Shown: piece by piece, positions 18,384 through 28,182 of the stretch
Position numbering within the stretch: the stretch's first letter is position 1
Layout: every line of letters starts with the position of its first letter
Assembly (NCBI GenBank): GCA_963830205.1
Contig: CAWHLP010000033.1
Span: 62,001 to 126,000, forward strand
Source of the DNA: CAVSRC01 sp963830205
GTDB taxonomy: Bacteria; Pseudomonadota; Alphaproteobacteria; Rhizobiales; Kaistiaceae
DNA length: 64,000 bases
Direction: 5' to 3'
The notes under the pieces: model-generated
The model's input: the letters and a program-made list of their open reading frames with translations, nothing else
What the model was told of the DNA's origin: nothing
Databases searched by the model: none
Translations under genes and position numbers: made by a program

Positions 18384-18408
18384 GTTAAATCAAAACAATT
18401 GATTTAAC
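18384..18408. promoter_or_regulatory. perfect palindromic operator for the ROK repressor
   Basis: The arms GTTAAATCAA (18384-18393) and TTGATTTAAC (18399-18408) are exact inverted repeats around a five-base spacer, AACAA. This AT-rich island in GC-rich DNA sits 41 bases from the ROK gene and 87 from the binding-protein gene. ROK repressors bind such AT-rich palindromes. Confidence 0.85.
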
Positions 18409-18494
18409 AACTGGGCTGTCCAGGACGGGAAGAGCGCGGCCCGCCGAACGACGGGCGAGGCGAGGCGGTCCACGGTGCGAACAGGAGGTTCCAA

Positions 18495-19733
18495 ATGTCA
18501 GCAATGCTACGCTTGTCGGTAGCTGCGGCCGCGATCGCCGGTATCGCGACGGCAATGCCGGCCATGGCCGAGACGACCATCAATGCGCTGTTCATGGCTC
18601 AGGCCGCGTACAGCGAGAACGACGTCCGCGCGATGACGGCGGACTTCGAGAAGGCCAATCCCGATATCAAGGTCAATCTGGAATTCGTTCCCTATGAGGG
18701 CCTGCGCGACAAGACGCTGCTCGCCCAGGGTTCGGGCGGCTACGACGTCGTTCTGTTCGACGTGATCTGGCCGGCCGAATTCGCCACCAACAAGGTGCTG
18801 GTCGATGTCACCGACCGCATCACGCCCGACATGAACAAGGGCATCCTGCCCGGTGCCTGGACCACGGTCGAATATAACGGCCACCGCTACGGCATGCCGT
18901 GGATCCTCGACACCAAGTACCTCTTCTACAACAAGGACATGCTGGCCAAGGCCGGCATCGCGGCGCCGCCCAAGACCTGGGACGAACTCGCCGCCGACGC
19001 CAAGATCATCAAGGACAAGGGCATCCTCGCCACGCCCATCGCCTGGAGCTGGGCGCAGGCCGAAGCCGCCATCTGCGACTACACCACGCTGGTCGATGCC
19101 TACGGCGGCAAGTTCCTCGACGATGCCGGCAAGCCGGCCTTCCAGGAGGGCGGTGGCCTGAAGGCGCTGCAGTACATGGTGCAGACCGTCAAGGACGGCG
19201 TCACCAACCCGAACTCCAAGGAGTTCCTGGAAGAGGACGTGCGCCGCGTCTTCCAGAACGGCGAGGCCGCCTTCGCGCTCAACTGGACCTACATGTACAA
19301 CCTCGCCAACGACCCCAAGGAAAGCAAGGTCGCCGGTCAGGTTGGCGTGGTTCCTGCCCCCGGCGTCGCCGGCGTCAGCGAAGCCTCCGCCGTCAACGGC
19401 TCCATGGGCCTCGGCATCACCACCAAGAGCCAGCATCCGGACGAGGCGTGGAAGTACGTCACCTTCATGACCTCGCAGCCGGTGCAGAACGCCTATGCCA
19501 AGCTGAGCCTGCCGATCTGGGCCTCCTCCTATGACGACCCGGCCGTGACGGCCGGCCAGGAGACCCTTGTCGCCGCGGCCAAGACGGCGCTGCCGTTGAT
19601 GTTTGCCCGTCCGGCGACCCCGAACTACCAGGAGCTGTCGAACGCCCTGCAGGTCGGCATCCAGCAGGCGATCCTGGGAAGCGTAACGCCCGAAGAGGCG
19701 CTCAAGTCTGCGGCCGAGAATTCAGGGCTGTAG
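18495..19733 (+). CDS. ABC sugar transporter, substrate-binding protein
   Basis: This exported 412-residue family 1 (MalE-like) binding protein begins with a signal peptide of ~25 residues (LSVAAAAIAGIATAMPAMA). Characteristic blocks are VNLEFVPYEGLRDKTLLAQ, YGMPWILDTKYLFYNKDML near residue 133 and AVNGSMGLGITTKSQHPDEAW near residue 300. It binds a sugar in the periplasm for the two permeases and ATPase encoded downstream. AGGAGG eight bases before the ATG supports the start. The sugar is unknown; the SIS and PfkB genes in the same operon hint at an amino or Amadori sugar. Confidence 0.92.
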   Translation: MSAMLRLSVAAAAIAGIATAMPAMAETTINALFMAQAAYSENDVRAMTADFEKANPDIKVNLEFVPYEGLRDKTLLAQGSGGYDVVLFDVIWPAEFATNKVLVDVTDRITPDMNKGILPGAWTTVEYNGHRYGMPWILDTKYLFYNKDMLAKAGIAAPPKTWDELAADAKIIKDKGILATPIAWSWAQAEAAICDYTTLVDAYGGKFLDDAGKPAFQEGGGLKALQYMVQTVKDGVTNPNSKEFLEEDVRRVFQNGEAAFALNWTYMYNLANDPKESKVAGQVGVVPAPGVAGVSEASAVNGSMGLGITTKSQHPDEAWKYVTFMTSQPVQNAYAKLSLPIWASSYDDPAVTAGQETLVAAAKTALPLMFARPATPNYQELSNALQVGIQQAILGSVTPEEALKSAAENSGL

Positions 19734-19885
19734 ACCATGACTGCGGCGGGCGGCGTCCGTGCGCGGCGCCGCCCGCCTTTCTCCGGGCAAACGCCCCCTT
19801 CCAAATCCGTCGAAATCGGCAATGATCGTTGTGCCGGGCGCCGGCCGGATTGTCCCGGCCCCCCGGATCGGGGAGACCTGTTCAG

Positions 19886-20767
19886 GTGAGCAGCCGCTGG
19901 ACATCGCTGAGGGCCTGGTTGCTGATGCTGCCGCTGCTGGCGGTGATGATCGCCGTCATCGGCTGGCCGCTGGCCGACACCATCCACCTCAGCCTCACCG
20001 ATGCGCGCCTGATCGGCACCGGGGGCAATTTCATCGGCCTGGCGAACTTCCAGAAGGCGCTGGCCGGTACGCCGCTGCGCAATGCGCTTGTCATCACGGC
20101 GACCTTCGCGCTCATCTCGGTCGGCCTCGAAATGGTCCTGGGCGTTCTCGCCGCTTTGCTGCTCGACCAGCAGTTCCACGGGCGCACGGCGCTGCGCGCC
20201 ATGATGATCCTGCCCTGGGCGCTGCCCACAATCGTCAACGCCACGCTCTGGCGGCTGATCTACAATCCCGAATACGGCGCCCTCAATTCGCTGCTCATGC
20301 AGCTCGGCCTCATCGGCGACTATCGCACCTGGCTGGGCGAGCCGTCCTCGGCGATGGCATCGCTGATCCTCGCCGACGCCTGGAAGAACTTCCCGCTGGT
20401 CGCCCTCATCGGGCTTGCCGCCCTCCAGGCGGTGCCCAAGGACATCAAGGCCGCCGCCGTGGTCGATGGCGCCGGCGCCTGGTCGCGCTTCCGCTTCGTC
20501 CTGTGGCCCTATCTTGCCGGCCCGCTGATGGTCGCCCTGGTGCTGCGCACCATCGAGGGCTTCAAGGTCTTCGACATCATCTGGGTGATGACCCGCGGCG
20601 GCCCGGCCAACACCACGCGCTCGCTCTCCATCCTGGTCTACCAGGAGGCCTTCTCCTTCCAGCGCGCCGGCTCGGGCGCCTCGCTGGCGCTCATCGTCAC
20701 GCTGATCATCACGGTGCTCGCCACCTTCTACATCACCGCCATCCGCCGCAGCACCGTGAGGGCATGA
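19886..20767 (+). CDS. ABC sugar transporter permease (MalF-like)
   Basis: This 293-residue inner-membrane permease has six predicted helices. The coupling motif for the ATPase is in AAAVVDGAGAWSRFRFVLWPYLAGPL near residue 195 (split by the conserved DGAGAW). The start is taken as GTG 19886, with GGGGAGA nine bases upstream; the frame is open further upstream but without a site. It pairs with the next permease and overlaps it at ATGATGG, so the two are translationally coupled. The 152-base gap before it may hold a processing site after the abundant binding-protein message. Confidence 0.9.
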   Translation: MSSRWTSLRAWLLMLPLLAVMIAVIGWPLADTIHLSLTDARLIGTGGNFIGLANFQKALAGTPLRNALVITATFALISVGLEMVLGVLAALLLDQQFHGRTALRAMMILPWALPTIVNATLWRLIYNPEYGALNSLLMQLGLIGDYRTWLGEPSSAMASLILADAWKNFPLVALIGLAALQAVPKDIKAAAVVDGAGAWSRFRFVLWPYLAGPLMVALVLRTIEGFKVFDIIWVMTRGGPANTTRSLSILVYQEAFSFQRAGSGASLALIVTLIITVLATFYITAIRRSTVRA

Positions 20768-21612
20768 TGGAACGCCGCAGCCTCACCGCATCGATCGCCA
20801 TCCACCTCGCCGCGCTGCTGCTTGCCGTCTTCGTGCTGGCGCCGCTCGTCTGGCTGTTCCTGATGAGCATCTCCTCGCCGCCCGACCTCTCCGCCCGGCC
20901 GCTCCACTGGTGGCCCAAGGTGGTCGATTTCTCCCGCTACGTCACGCTGACCCGCCTGGCGGTCAACAGCACCGGCGAGGCCTTCCTCGCCTCGCTGCGC
21001 AACTCGCTCACCGTTGCCTCGCTGGGTTCGCTCGCCGCCCTCCTGGTCGCCATCCCCGCCGGCTGGGCGGTCTCGCGCAACAAGCAGGTCGGCTGGTCGC
21101 TCTATGCGGTGATCGCCACCTACATGCTGCCGCCGGTGGCGCTCGCCGTGCCGCTCTATCGGGGCCTCGCCTATTTCGGCCTGCTCAACACCACCTACGG
21201 CCTGGCGCTGGTCTATCTGACGATCCTGGCGCCGTTCACCACGTGGCTGCTCAAGTCGGGCTTCGATTCGATCCCGCGCGAGATCGAGAACGCCGCCATG
21301 ATCGATGGCGCCCGCCTCGACCAGACCATCCGCATCATCATGCTGCCGCTGGCGGCGCCGGTGGTCGCCACCACCGCGCTGTTCGCCTTCCTGCTCGCCT
21401 GGGACGAGTTCTTCTATGCGCTGCTGTTCACCTCGGACCAGCGCGCCAAGACGCTGACCGTCGCCATCGCCGACCTCGCCGGCGGGCGCATCGCCGATTA
21501 CGGCCTGATCGCCACCGCCGGCGTTCTGGCGGCGCTGCCGCCGGTGCTTATCGGCCTCATCATGCAGCGGGCGCTGATCTCCGGCCTGACCCACGGGGGC
21601 GTCAAGGGATGA
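20764..21612 (+). CDS. ABC sugar transporter permease (MalG-like)
   Basis: This 282-residue permease has six predicted helices and the EAA-type motif IENAAMIDGARLDQTIRIIM near residue 178. It opens with LTASIAIHLAALLLAVFVLAPLVW. Two overlapping ATG codons (20764, 20767) lie over the stop of the previous permease. It ends in an ATGA overlap with the SIS gene. With its partner and the ATPase at 23568 it forms a complete importer of the carbohydrate uptake 1 family. Confidence 0.92.
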   Translation: MMERRSLTASIAIHLAALLLAVFVLAPLVWLFLMSISSPPDLSARPLHWWPKVVDFSRYVTLTRLAVNSTGEAFLASLRNSLTVASLGSLAALLVAIPAGWAVSRNKQVGWSLYAVIATYMLPPVALAVPLYRGLAYFGLLNTTYGLALVYLTILAPFTTWLLKSGFDSIPREIENAAMIDGARLDQTIRIIMLPLAAPVVATTALFAFLLAWDEFFYALLFTSDQRAKTLTVAIADLAGGRIADYGLIATAGVLAALPPVLIGLIMQRALISGLTHGGVKG

Positions 21613-22631
21613 CCGGCGCGACGACGCTTCAGACCGGTGCCGCCCGTGCGGCGATCGAGCGGGAGATGGCCCGCCAGGCCGCCGATGCCATCGCCTCCTT
21701 CGCGGCCGTTCACGATCAGGCGGCATCGCTCGCTGCGGCCCTGCGCGCGTCCGGCCGGCTGCTCATGCTCGGCATGGGCGCCTCCCATGCGGCGGCGCGC
21801 ATCGTCGAGCCGCTCTACCGTTCGTGCGGCATCGACGCGCTGGCGCTGCCCCTCTCCGAACAGCTCACCGCGCCGCTCTCCATCGCCGACCGGGTGGTGA
21901 TCGTCACCTCGCAGTCGGGCGAGAGCGCCGAGGTGGCACGTTGGCTCGCCAGCACACCCGAGCGCCTGAACGTCTTCGGCATGACGCTCGACGGCGCCTC
22001 GCTCCTGGCGCGCACCGTCCCCGCGCTCACCGCCGCCGGCGGCCCCGAGACCGCCTTTGCGGCGACCCGCAGCCTCACCGTGACGCTGGCTTTGCATCTC
22101 GCCGTTCTCGCCCGCCTTGGCGTCGACCCCGAGCCTGCCCTTGCCATCCTCGGGAACCCTCCCGTGGCCGCGGTGGGCCCGGCGGTCGACGCCTTCGCCG
22201 GGGTCAGCGCCGTGGTCTGTTCCGGCCGGGCGCTGCACGGTGTCGCCGAGGCCCTGGCGCTTGGCCTCACCGAGCTGTCGCGGGTTCCGGCCTTTGCCCT
22301 CGAGGGCGGCCAGTTCCGCCACGGCCCGCTGGAGATGCTGGGTCCCGCCGTCGGCGTCGTGCTCATCACAAGCGACGAGCCGGGCGCCGCGCTTATCGCC
22401 GGTGCCGCGCGCTCGGCCGTCGAAGCCGGTTCGCCCGTGGTGCTCGCCGACAGTTCGGGCGCGACCCCGGTTGCCGGGACGGCCACGCTCGCCTTTCCCG
22501 GGGCATCCGGGCTGGCCGCGGCCTTTGCCATGCTGCCGACCATGCAGCGCTTCATGCTCGAATTCGCCGCCCGCCGGGTTGCCGATGTCGGCACGCCCCG
22601 GCGCTCCACCAAGATCACCCGGACGGAGTGA
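21609..22631 (+). CDS. double-SIS sugar-phosphate isomerase/deaminase/deglycase family protein
   Basis: The 340-residue protein has two SIS domains, like the isomerase half of GlmS and like AgaS or fructosamine-6-phosphate deglycases. LLMLGMGASHAAARI near residue 55 and IVTSQSGESAEVARW near residue 98 form the sugar-phosphate site. ALEGGQFRHGPLEMLG near residue 232 matches the GlmS segment with the catalytic Glu and His. It starts with an ATGA overlap and lies between the permeases and a PfkB kinase. Such a pair commonly phosphorylates an imported amino or fructosyl-amino compound and then removes the amine. The exact substrate is not visible. Confidence 0.85.
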   Translation: MTGATTLQTGAARAAIEREMARQAADAIASFAAVHDQAASLAAALRASGRLLMLGMGASHAAARIVEPLYRSCGIDALALPLSEQLTAPLSIADRVVIVTSQSGESAEVARWLASTPERLNVFGMTLDGASLLARTVPALTAAGGPETAFAATRSLTVTLALHLAVLARLGVDPEPALAILGNPPVAAVGPAVDAFAGVSAVVCSGRALHGVAEALALGLTELSRVPAFALEGGQFRHGPLEMLGPAVGVVLITSDEPGAALIAGAARSAVEAGSPVVLADSSGATPVAGTATLAFPGASGLAAAFAMLPTMQRFMLEFAARRVADVGTPRRSTKITRTE

Positions 22632-22635
22632 GCCG

Positions 22636-23567
22636 ATGCGACCTCTCGCCGTTGCGGGCAACGTCAATGTCGACCTGATCATGGGCACGCTGCCGCCCTG
22701 GCCGGCGCCGGGCACCGAGGTGTTCGTCGACCACGACGAGATGCGTCCGGGCGGTGCGGCCGGCAACGTCGCTCTCGCCTGGTTGGCGCTCGGCCTGCCG
22801 TTCCAGGCCGCCGGCAACCTCGGCAATGACGAGTTCGGCCGCTACCTCAAGGATGCCTTCGGCGCTGTCGCCGCGCGCTGGCCGGTGGCGCCGGCGCGCA
22901 CCACCTATTCGGTCGGGCTCACCCATCCCGATGGCGAGCGCACCTTCATCACCACCCAGGGCCACCTTGCCGCCTTCAGCGGCGACGACGTCCTCGCCTG
23001 CCTCGACGCGGCGGCACTGTCGGGCGGCATCCTGCTCGCCTGCGGCGTCTTCCTGCTGCCCTGCCTGATGCGCGACTTCGACATGCTGTGCACCTGGGCC
23101 GACGATCACGCCATCGACATCGCGCTCGACACCGGCTGGCCGCCGGGCGGCTGGACCGCCGAGACCAAGGCCGCAGCGAGAGGCTGGCTTGCCCGCAGCC
23201 GCTATGCGCTCCTCAACGAGGTCGAGGCCTGCGCGGTGACCGAGACGGACGATGTCGAGGCGGCGACGGGCGCGCTGCTCGACCTCATGGCTCACCCCAA
23301 GGCCGAGGCGGTGGTCAAGCGCGGCCCCAACGGTGCCATCGGGGCGAGCCGGGCAGACCCGATCGTGCGCGTGCGCGCCCAGGATGTCGTCGTGGTCGAC
23401 ACCATCGGTGCCGGCGACGCCTTCAACGCCGGCTTCCTCTATGCCACCGCCCGCAGCGAACCCCTCGCCGATGCCGTCCGCTGCGGCGTCAGCACCGCGT
23501 CGGCCGCGATTTCCACCGTTCCGCGCAGCTATGCCGGCGCCGCCGAGATTTCCGAAGGGTTGAGCCC

Positions 23568-23571
<4 letters not shown>
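22636..23571 (+). CDS. PfkB-family carbohydrate kinase
   Basis: This 311-residue ribokinase-like enzyme has MRPGGAAGNVALAWLALG near residue 36 (substrate motif), GNLGNDEFGRYLKDAFG, and the ATP/anion-hole signature DTIGAGDAFNAGFLYA near residue 255 with the catalytic Asp. It phosphorylates a sugar in the cytoplasm. It follows the SIS gene by 4 bases and overlaps the ATPase gene by ATGA. Imported sugar is therefore probably phosphorylated here and processed by the SIS protein. A fructoselysine-type (FrlD/FrlB) or aminosugar scheme is possible but not proven. Confidence 0.88.
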
Positions 23572-24653
<1,082 letters not shown>

Positions 24654-24689
24654 CCGCGCCGGCATGAGCAGGCGCGGCCGAGAAGCGTT

Positions 24690-25436
24690 TCAGTGCACGC
24701 CGCCGGAGGCGTTGATGCGCTCGCCGGTCACCCATGCCGCATCGTCCGAGGCGAGGAACACGACGCTCGGCGCGATGTCTTCGGGCCGTGCCAGGTCCTG
24801 GCGCAGCGGCACTGCCTGGAGCAGCGCCTTGCCGAAATCGGTGTCGCCGAGGCCCTTGGTCTGATCGGTGTCAGTGTAACCAGGGGCAACCACATTCACG
24901 CGGATGTTGCGCTGGCCGAGTTCCCTGGCAAGGCTCAGCGTCAGCGTGTCGATCGCCGCCTTGCTGGCCGAATAGACGCTGGTCATCGGCACCGGGTTCT
25001 GGCTTGAGATCGTGCCGATGTTGACGATCGAACCGCCGCTCTGCGGGAAGTGCCTGAGCGCCGCCTGGACCATGTGGATGGTTCCCAAGACGTTGCTGTC
25101 GAAGATCTGGTGATAGTCAGCCTCGGAGGTCGCTTCGAACGGAGCGAACTTGCCGATTGCGGCGTTGTTGATGAGCACCGTCACCGGCCCGAACGCCTCC
25201 TCGGCCAGCGCGAACAGGCGGTCGGCATCCGCTGCCTTGGATACGTCCGCCTGGGCGGCCACGGCGCGTCCTCCGGCCGCTGTGATGGCCTGGACGGTGG
25301 CCTGCGCAGCTTCCTTGCTGTTGGCGTAGTTGACGAGGACGGCCGCGCCCTCGGCTGCGAGCGCCTTGGCGATGGCGCTGCCGATGCCCTTGCCGCCGCC
25401 GGTGACAATGGCGACCTTGCCCTGAACCTTGCCCAT
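24690..25436 (-). CDS. short-chain dehydrogenase/reductase (SDR)
   Basis: This 248-residue classical SDR has the cofactor motif TGGGKGIGSAIAKAL at residue ~12, NNAA near 90, a catalytic Ser in NIGTIS (~139), and Tyr-x-x-x-Lys in VYSASKAAIDT (~155). The tail ends in TGERINASGGVH. It resembles FabG-like NADPH reductases, but most such genes beside a LysR regulator act in secondary or stress metabolism. It diverges from a LysR-type gene, which probably controls it. The substrate is unknown. Confidence 0.9.
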   Translation of the reverse strand: MGKVQGKVAIVTGGGKGIGSAIAKALAAEGAAVLVNYANSKEAAQATVQAITAAGGRAVAAQADVSKAADADRLFALAEEAFGPVTVLINNAAIGKFAPFEATSEADYHQIFDSNVLGTIHMVQAALRHFPQSGGSIVNIGTISSQNPVPMTSVYSASKAAIDTLTLSLARELGQRNIRVNVVAPGYTDTDQTKGLGDTDFGKALLQAVPLRQDLARPEDIAPSVVFLASDDAAWVTGERINASGGVH

Positions 25437-25532
25437 GAGAACCTCCGTCGATTGGACAGGGCGGCATATATCTATTCCTCACAGGGCGAGTAGACTACCA
25501 TTAGCCATATGATCTATTCCGAAGTGACATAA
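25437..25532. promoter_or_regulatory. divergent promoter region of SDR and LysR genes
   Basis: This 96-base gap is AT-richer than its surroundings (ATATATCTATTCC, ATTAGCCATATGATCTATTCC) and must hold both promoters. TCTATTCC occurs twice (about 25470 and 25513). No clean T-N11-A palindrome could be fixed by eye. Confidence 0.45.
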
Positions 25533-26439
25533 ATGGATCAGCTTTCGGCGATGCAGGCGTTGCTCCGCGTGGTGGATACCGGGTCGTTCTCCGCTGCGGC
25601 GCGGCAACTCGGCATCGGCCAGCCCGCGGTGTCCAAGGCCGTTGCCCAGTTGGAGGCCAGGCTCGGCGTCAAGCTGCTTGGCGCGCACCACGCGCGGCCT
25701 CTCCTTGACCGAAGCCGGGCAGCGCTACTCAGCGCTTGCCCGGCGCGCGCTGGAGGCAGCCGACGAAGCCGACGCGGCAGCGCGCGACGCCGGCGCCACC
25801 CTGTCGGGCCGCCTCAGGATCGCCATGGCGGTGTCGTTCGGCCGCCTCCAGGTCGTCCCACGTCTGGCGGGCTTCATGGCGGCGCATCCCAACCTCGCGA
25901 TCGACGTGGTGATGGACGATCGCCCCATCGATCTGATCGAGGAGGGGATCGACGTGGCCCTGCGTCTCGGCCCTCAGCCGGATTCGCGCCTCAGCGGCCG
26001 CATCATCGCCACGCGCCGGCGCCTGATCGTGGCGGCGCCGGACTACCTGGCGCGTCACGGCATGCCGGAGCGGCCATCGGCGCTGGCTCATCACCAAGTG
26101 ATCCACCTGCTGCAAGCGGGGATCGCCACCTCCTGGACGTTCACGCGCGGCGCGGAGACGGAGACGGTGACGCTGGGCGGCCGCCTGCGCCTCACGGCCA
26201 ACGAGGGCGTGCGCGAGGCCGTTCTGGCTGGGCTCGGCCTGATGCTTGGCAGCGAATGGGGTTTCGAACGGGAAATCGCCGACGGACGCTTGCAGGCGGT
26301 GCTCACCGACTGGTCGCTGCCGCCGTCGGACCTGTGGGCGATCACACCGGCCGGGCGTCAGGTCAGCGCAAGGTCGCGCGTCTTCATTACCTTCATCGAG
26401 CGACAGCTCAGATATCCCGGCCTGCCGCTGCCGGACTAG
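25533..26439 (+). pseudogene. LysR-family regulator, frameshifted by one base
   Basis: The helix-turn-helix (GSFSAAARQLGIGQPAVSKAVAQLE) is in the first frame up to GVKLL. Then RTTRGLSLTEAGQRY and the whole effector domain (LSGRLRIAMAVSFGRLQVVP onward) continue one base later to the stop at 26439. An extra G near 25680 (CTT-G-GCG) explains this. The repaired protein is ~301 residues, standard for LysR. It is divergent from the SDR gene and probably regulates it. Only single-base repair is needed and both parts are well conserved, so an artefact is plausible. Confidence 0.88.
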
Positions 26440-26906
26440 CCGCGCGCCGACCTTGCCACTGGCGGCCCTACTGCGCCCGCGTCAGGCGCAGCAGGCAGTC
26501 CGGGACGATTGAGGTGCTGCTGCACGCACAGCGCATGGGTGAGCAGCAGCGTGTTCTGGTTCGGCATCTCGACCAGCCACAGCTCGCCGGGAGGCAGCGG
26601 GCCGTTGCTGCCGCTCGACGACGAATAGTGCTGCCTCACTTCGAAGCGCAGCCATTGCCCCTCGGTGAACCAGATGCCGGCGATCCAGTCGTAGCCGCCC
26701 GAGAGGCCGGCCTGCATGGCGAACGACTTCTGGAACGTGCCGTTGGGCATGATGCTGTACTGGACGCGCATGACCGTGCCGCTGTTGGGGTCGGCGCCCT
26801 GGCCGACCCAGCCGCCGACCAGCGACGCGGCCTCCGCCCCGGCGAGCGTGCCGGCCAGCACGAAGATGAATGCGCCTGCGATTGCGATGAGCCTGCGAAC
26901 GCGCAT
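26436..26906 (-). CDS. exported protein of unknown function
   Basis: This 156-residue protein has a signal peptide (LIAIAGAFIFVLAGTLAGAEA, residues 5-25). The mature part begins LVGGWVGQGADPNSGTVMRVQY and includes a Ser-rich SSSSGSNGPLPPGELWLVEM stretch. It has the look of a small beta-sheet lipocalin-like or DUF domain, but I recognise no family. The ATG at 26906 follows GGAGGAG; the open frame upstream lacks a ribosome site. It is convergent with and overlaps the LysR gene by four bases. Confidence 0.65.
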   Translation of the reverse strand: MRVRRLIAIAGAFIFVLAGTLAGAEAASLVGGWVGQGADPNSGTVMRVQYSIMPNGTFQKSFAMQAGLSGGYDWIAGIWFTEGQWLRFEVRQHYSSSSGSNGPLPPGELWLVEMPNQNTLLLTHALCVQQHLNRPGLPAAPDAGAVGPPVARSARG

Positions 26907-27144
26907 GGGACTGCTCCTCCGGGCCGCCGGCGCTGCGCATGCTCTGTCGCCGCATGGCGGCGTCGCGGACACGTGTGGTCCTTGGAGGATGGCGGGGAAT
27001 GGTCGCCGGTTGCCATGAGGCCGATCAACGCTGCGACGACGCGGCGCGCCGCCGGCCGGCGGGCCGGCGACAATTTGGCGACGGGGTGCGGCGGCCGACA
27101 ACTCCCGTCTGTGCTACCCTTGGTCCGAACAGGAGGACGGCGCG

Positions 27145-28146
27145 ATGTTGAAATGGCTGGCCTTCGCCGCTCTGGCGCTTCTGGCGTCCCAACCGGCGCT
27201 GGCGAACGATTCCACCGCCGAGATCAAGACCGGCGGCCTCATCCTCACCCGCACCGACGCCATCAGCATGGACAGCGAACAGCTATCCATCTCGCTCGAC
27301 GAGATCCAGGTGGCTTACCGCTTCCGCAACCAGACCGAGGAGGACGTCGACACCATCGTCGCCTTCCCCATGCCCGACATCCAGTACGACCCCTATGAGG
27401 GCGTCGCGCTGCCCGACCTCAAGTCCGACAACTTCCTCGGCTTCAGCGCCACCATCGAGGGCCAGCCGGCCGCGGTTCAGCTCGAGCAGAGGGCCTTTGC
27501 CGGCGGGCTCGACGTCACCGACACGCTGAAACAGGCGGGCGTGCCGCTTTTCCCCTTCGGCGATGCCGCCTTCGCTGCGCTGAACGCCCTGCCACCGGAC
27601 ACGATCAAGGACTGGCAGAGCCGCGGCATCGTCTTCAACGACCGCTACGACGTCGGCAAGGGCATGCAGGATCACCCGACGCCGTTCTGGGTGCTGAAAT
27701 CCACCTACTGGTGGCGCATGACCTTCCCCGCCGGCCAGACCATCATGGTCGAGCACCGCTACCAGCCGAGCGTCGGCGCCACGGTGGGCGTCAACTTCTT
27801 CCAGGACGGGCGCTTCGCCGGTCCGAACTACGAGGACTACCGCCAGCGCTACTGCCTCGACAAAGGCTTCGAGACCGCCGTGCTCAAGGCGACCGCCGCA
27901 GAGCATAGCGACTACCCGCCGTTCTTTGAGAGCCGCATCTCCTATGTGCTGAAGACCGGCGCCAACTGGGCCGGGCCGATCGGCTCGTTCACCCTGACCG
28001 TCGACAAGGGCAGCACGCAGAACCTGGTCAGCTTCTGCGGCACCAACGTCCGCAAGGTCGGCCCGACCAAGTTCGAGATGACGGCGCGGGATTTCTATCC
28101 CGACCGCGATCTCGACGTGCTCATCCTCAAGCCGTCGGGACAGTGA
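27145..28146 (+). CDS. DUF4424 domain protein, exported
   Basis: This 333-residue protein has a signal peptide (LAFAALALLASQPALA) and is otherwise a single DUF4424 domain. It shows STAEIKTGGLILTRTDAISM at the mature N-terminus, then VAYRFRNQTEEDVDTIVAFP, YRQRYCLDKGF and LVSFCGTNVRKVG. The function is unknown; the family is exported and common in Alphaproteobacteria. An AGGAGG site precedes the ATG. It lies between an unrelated exported protein and the converging alpha-glucosidase, and the 43-base gap upstream is its only promoter space apart from the divergent gene region. Confidence 0.8.
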   Translation: MLKWLAFAALALLASQPALANDSTAEIKTGGLILTRTDAISMDSEQLSISLDEIQVAYRFRNQTEEDVDTIVAFPMPDIQYDPYEGVALPDLKSDNFLGFSATIEGQPAAVQLEQRAFAGGLDVTDTLKQAGVPLFPFGDAAFAALNALPPDTIKDWQSRGIVFNDRYDVGKGMQDHPTPFWVLKSTYWWRMTFPAGQTIMVEHRYQPSVGATVGVNFFQDGRFAGPNYEDYRQRYCLDKGFETAVLKATAAEHSDYPPFFESRISYVLKTGANWAGPIGSFTLTVDKGSTQNLVSFCGTNVRKVGPTKFEMTARDFYPDRDLDVLILKPSGQ

Positions 28147-28182
28147 GCGCGGCGCGATCTACGCCGCCGCGGCCCGCGCCGG

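Noticed and set aside
19759..20763. Extension of the MalG-like permease frame to 617 codons
   Set aside because: It overlaps the MalF-like permease in another frame; the true start lies at the ATGATGG overlap.
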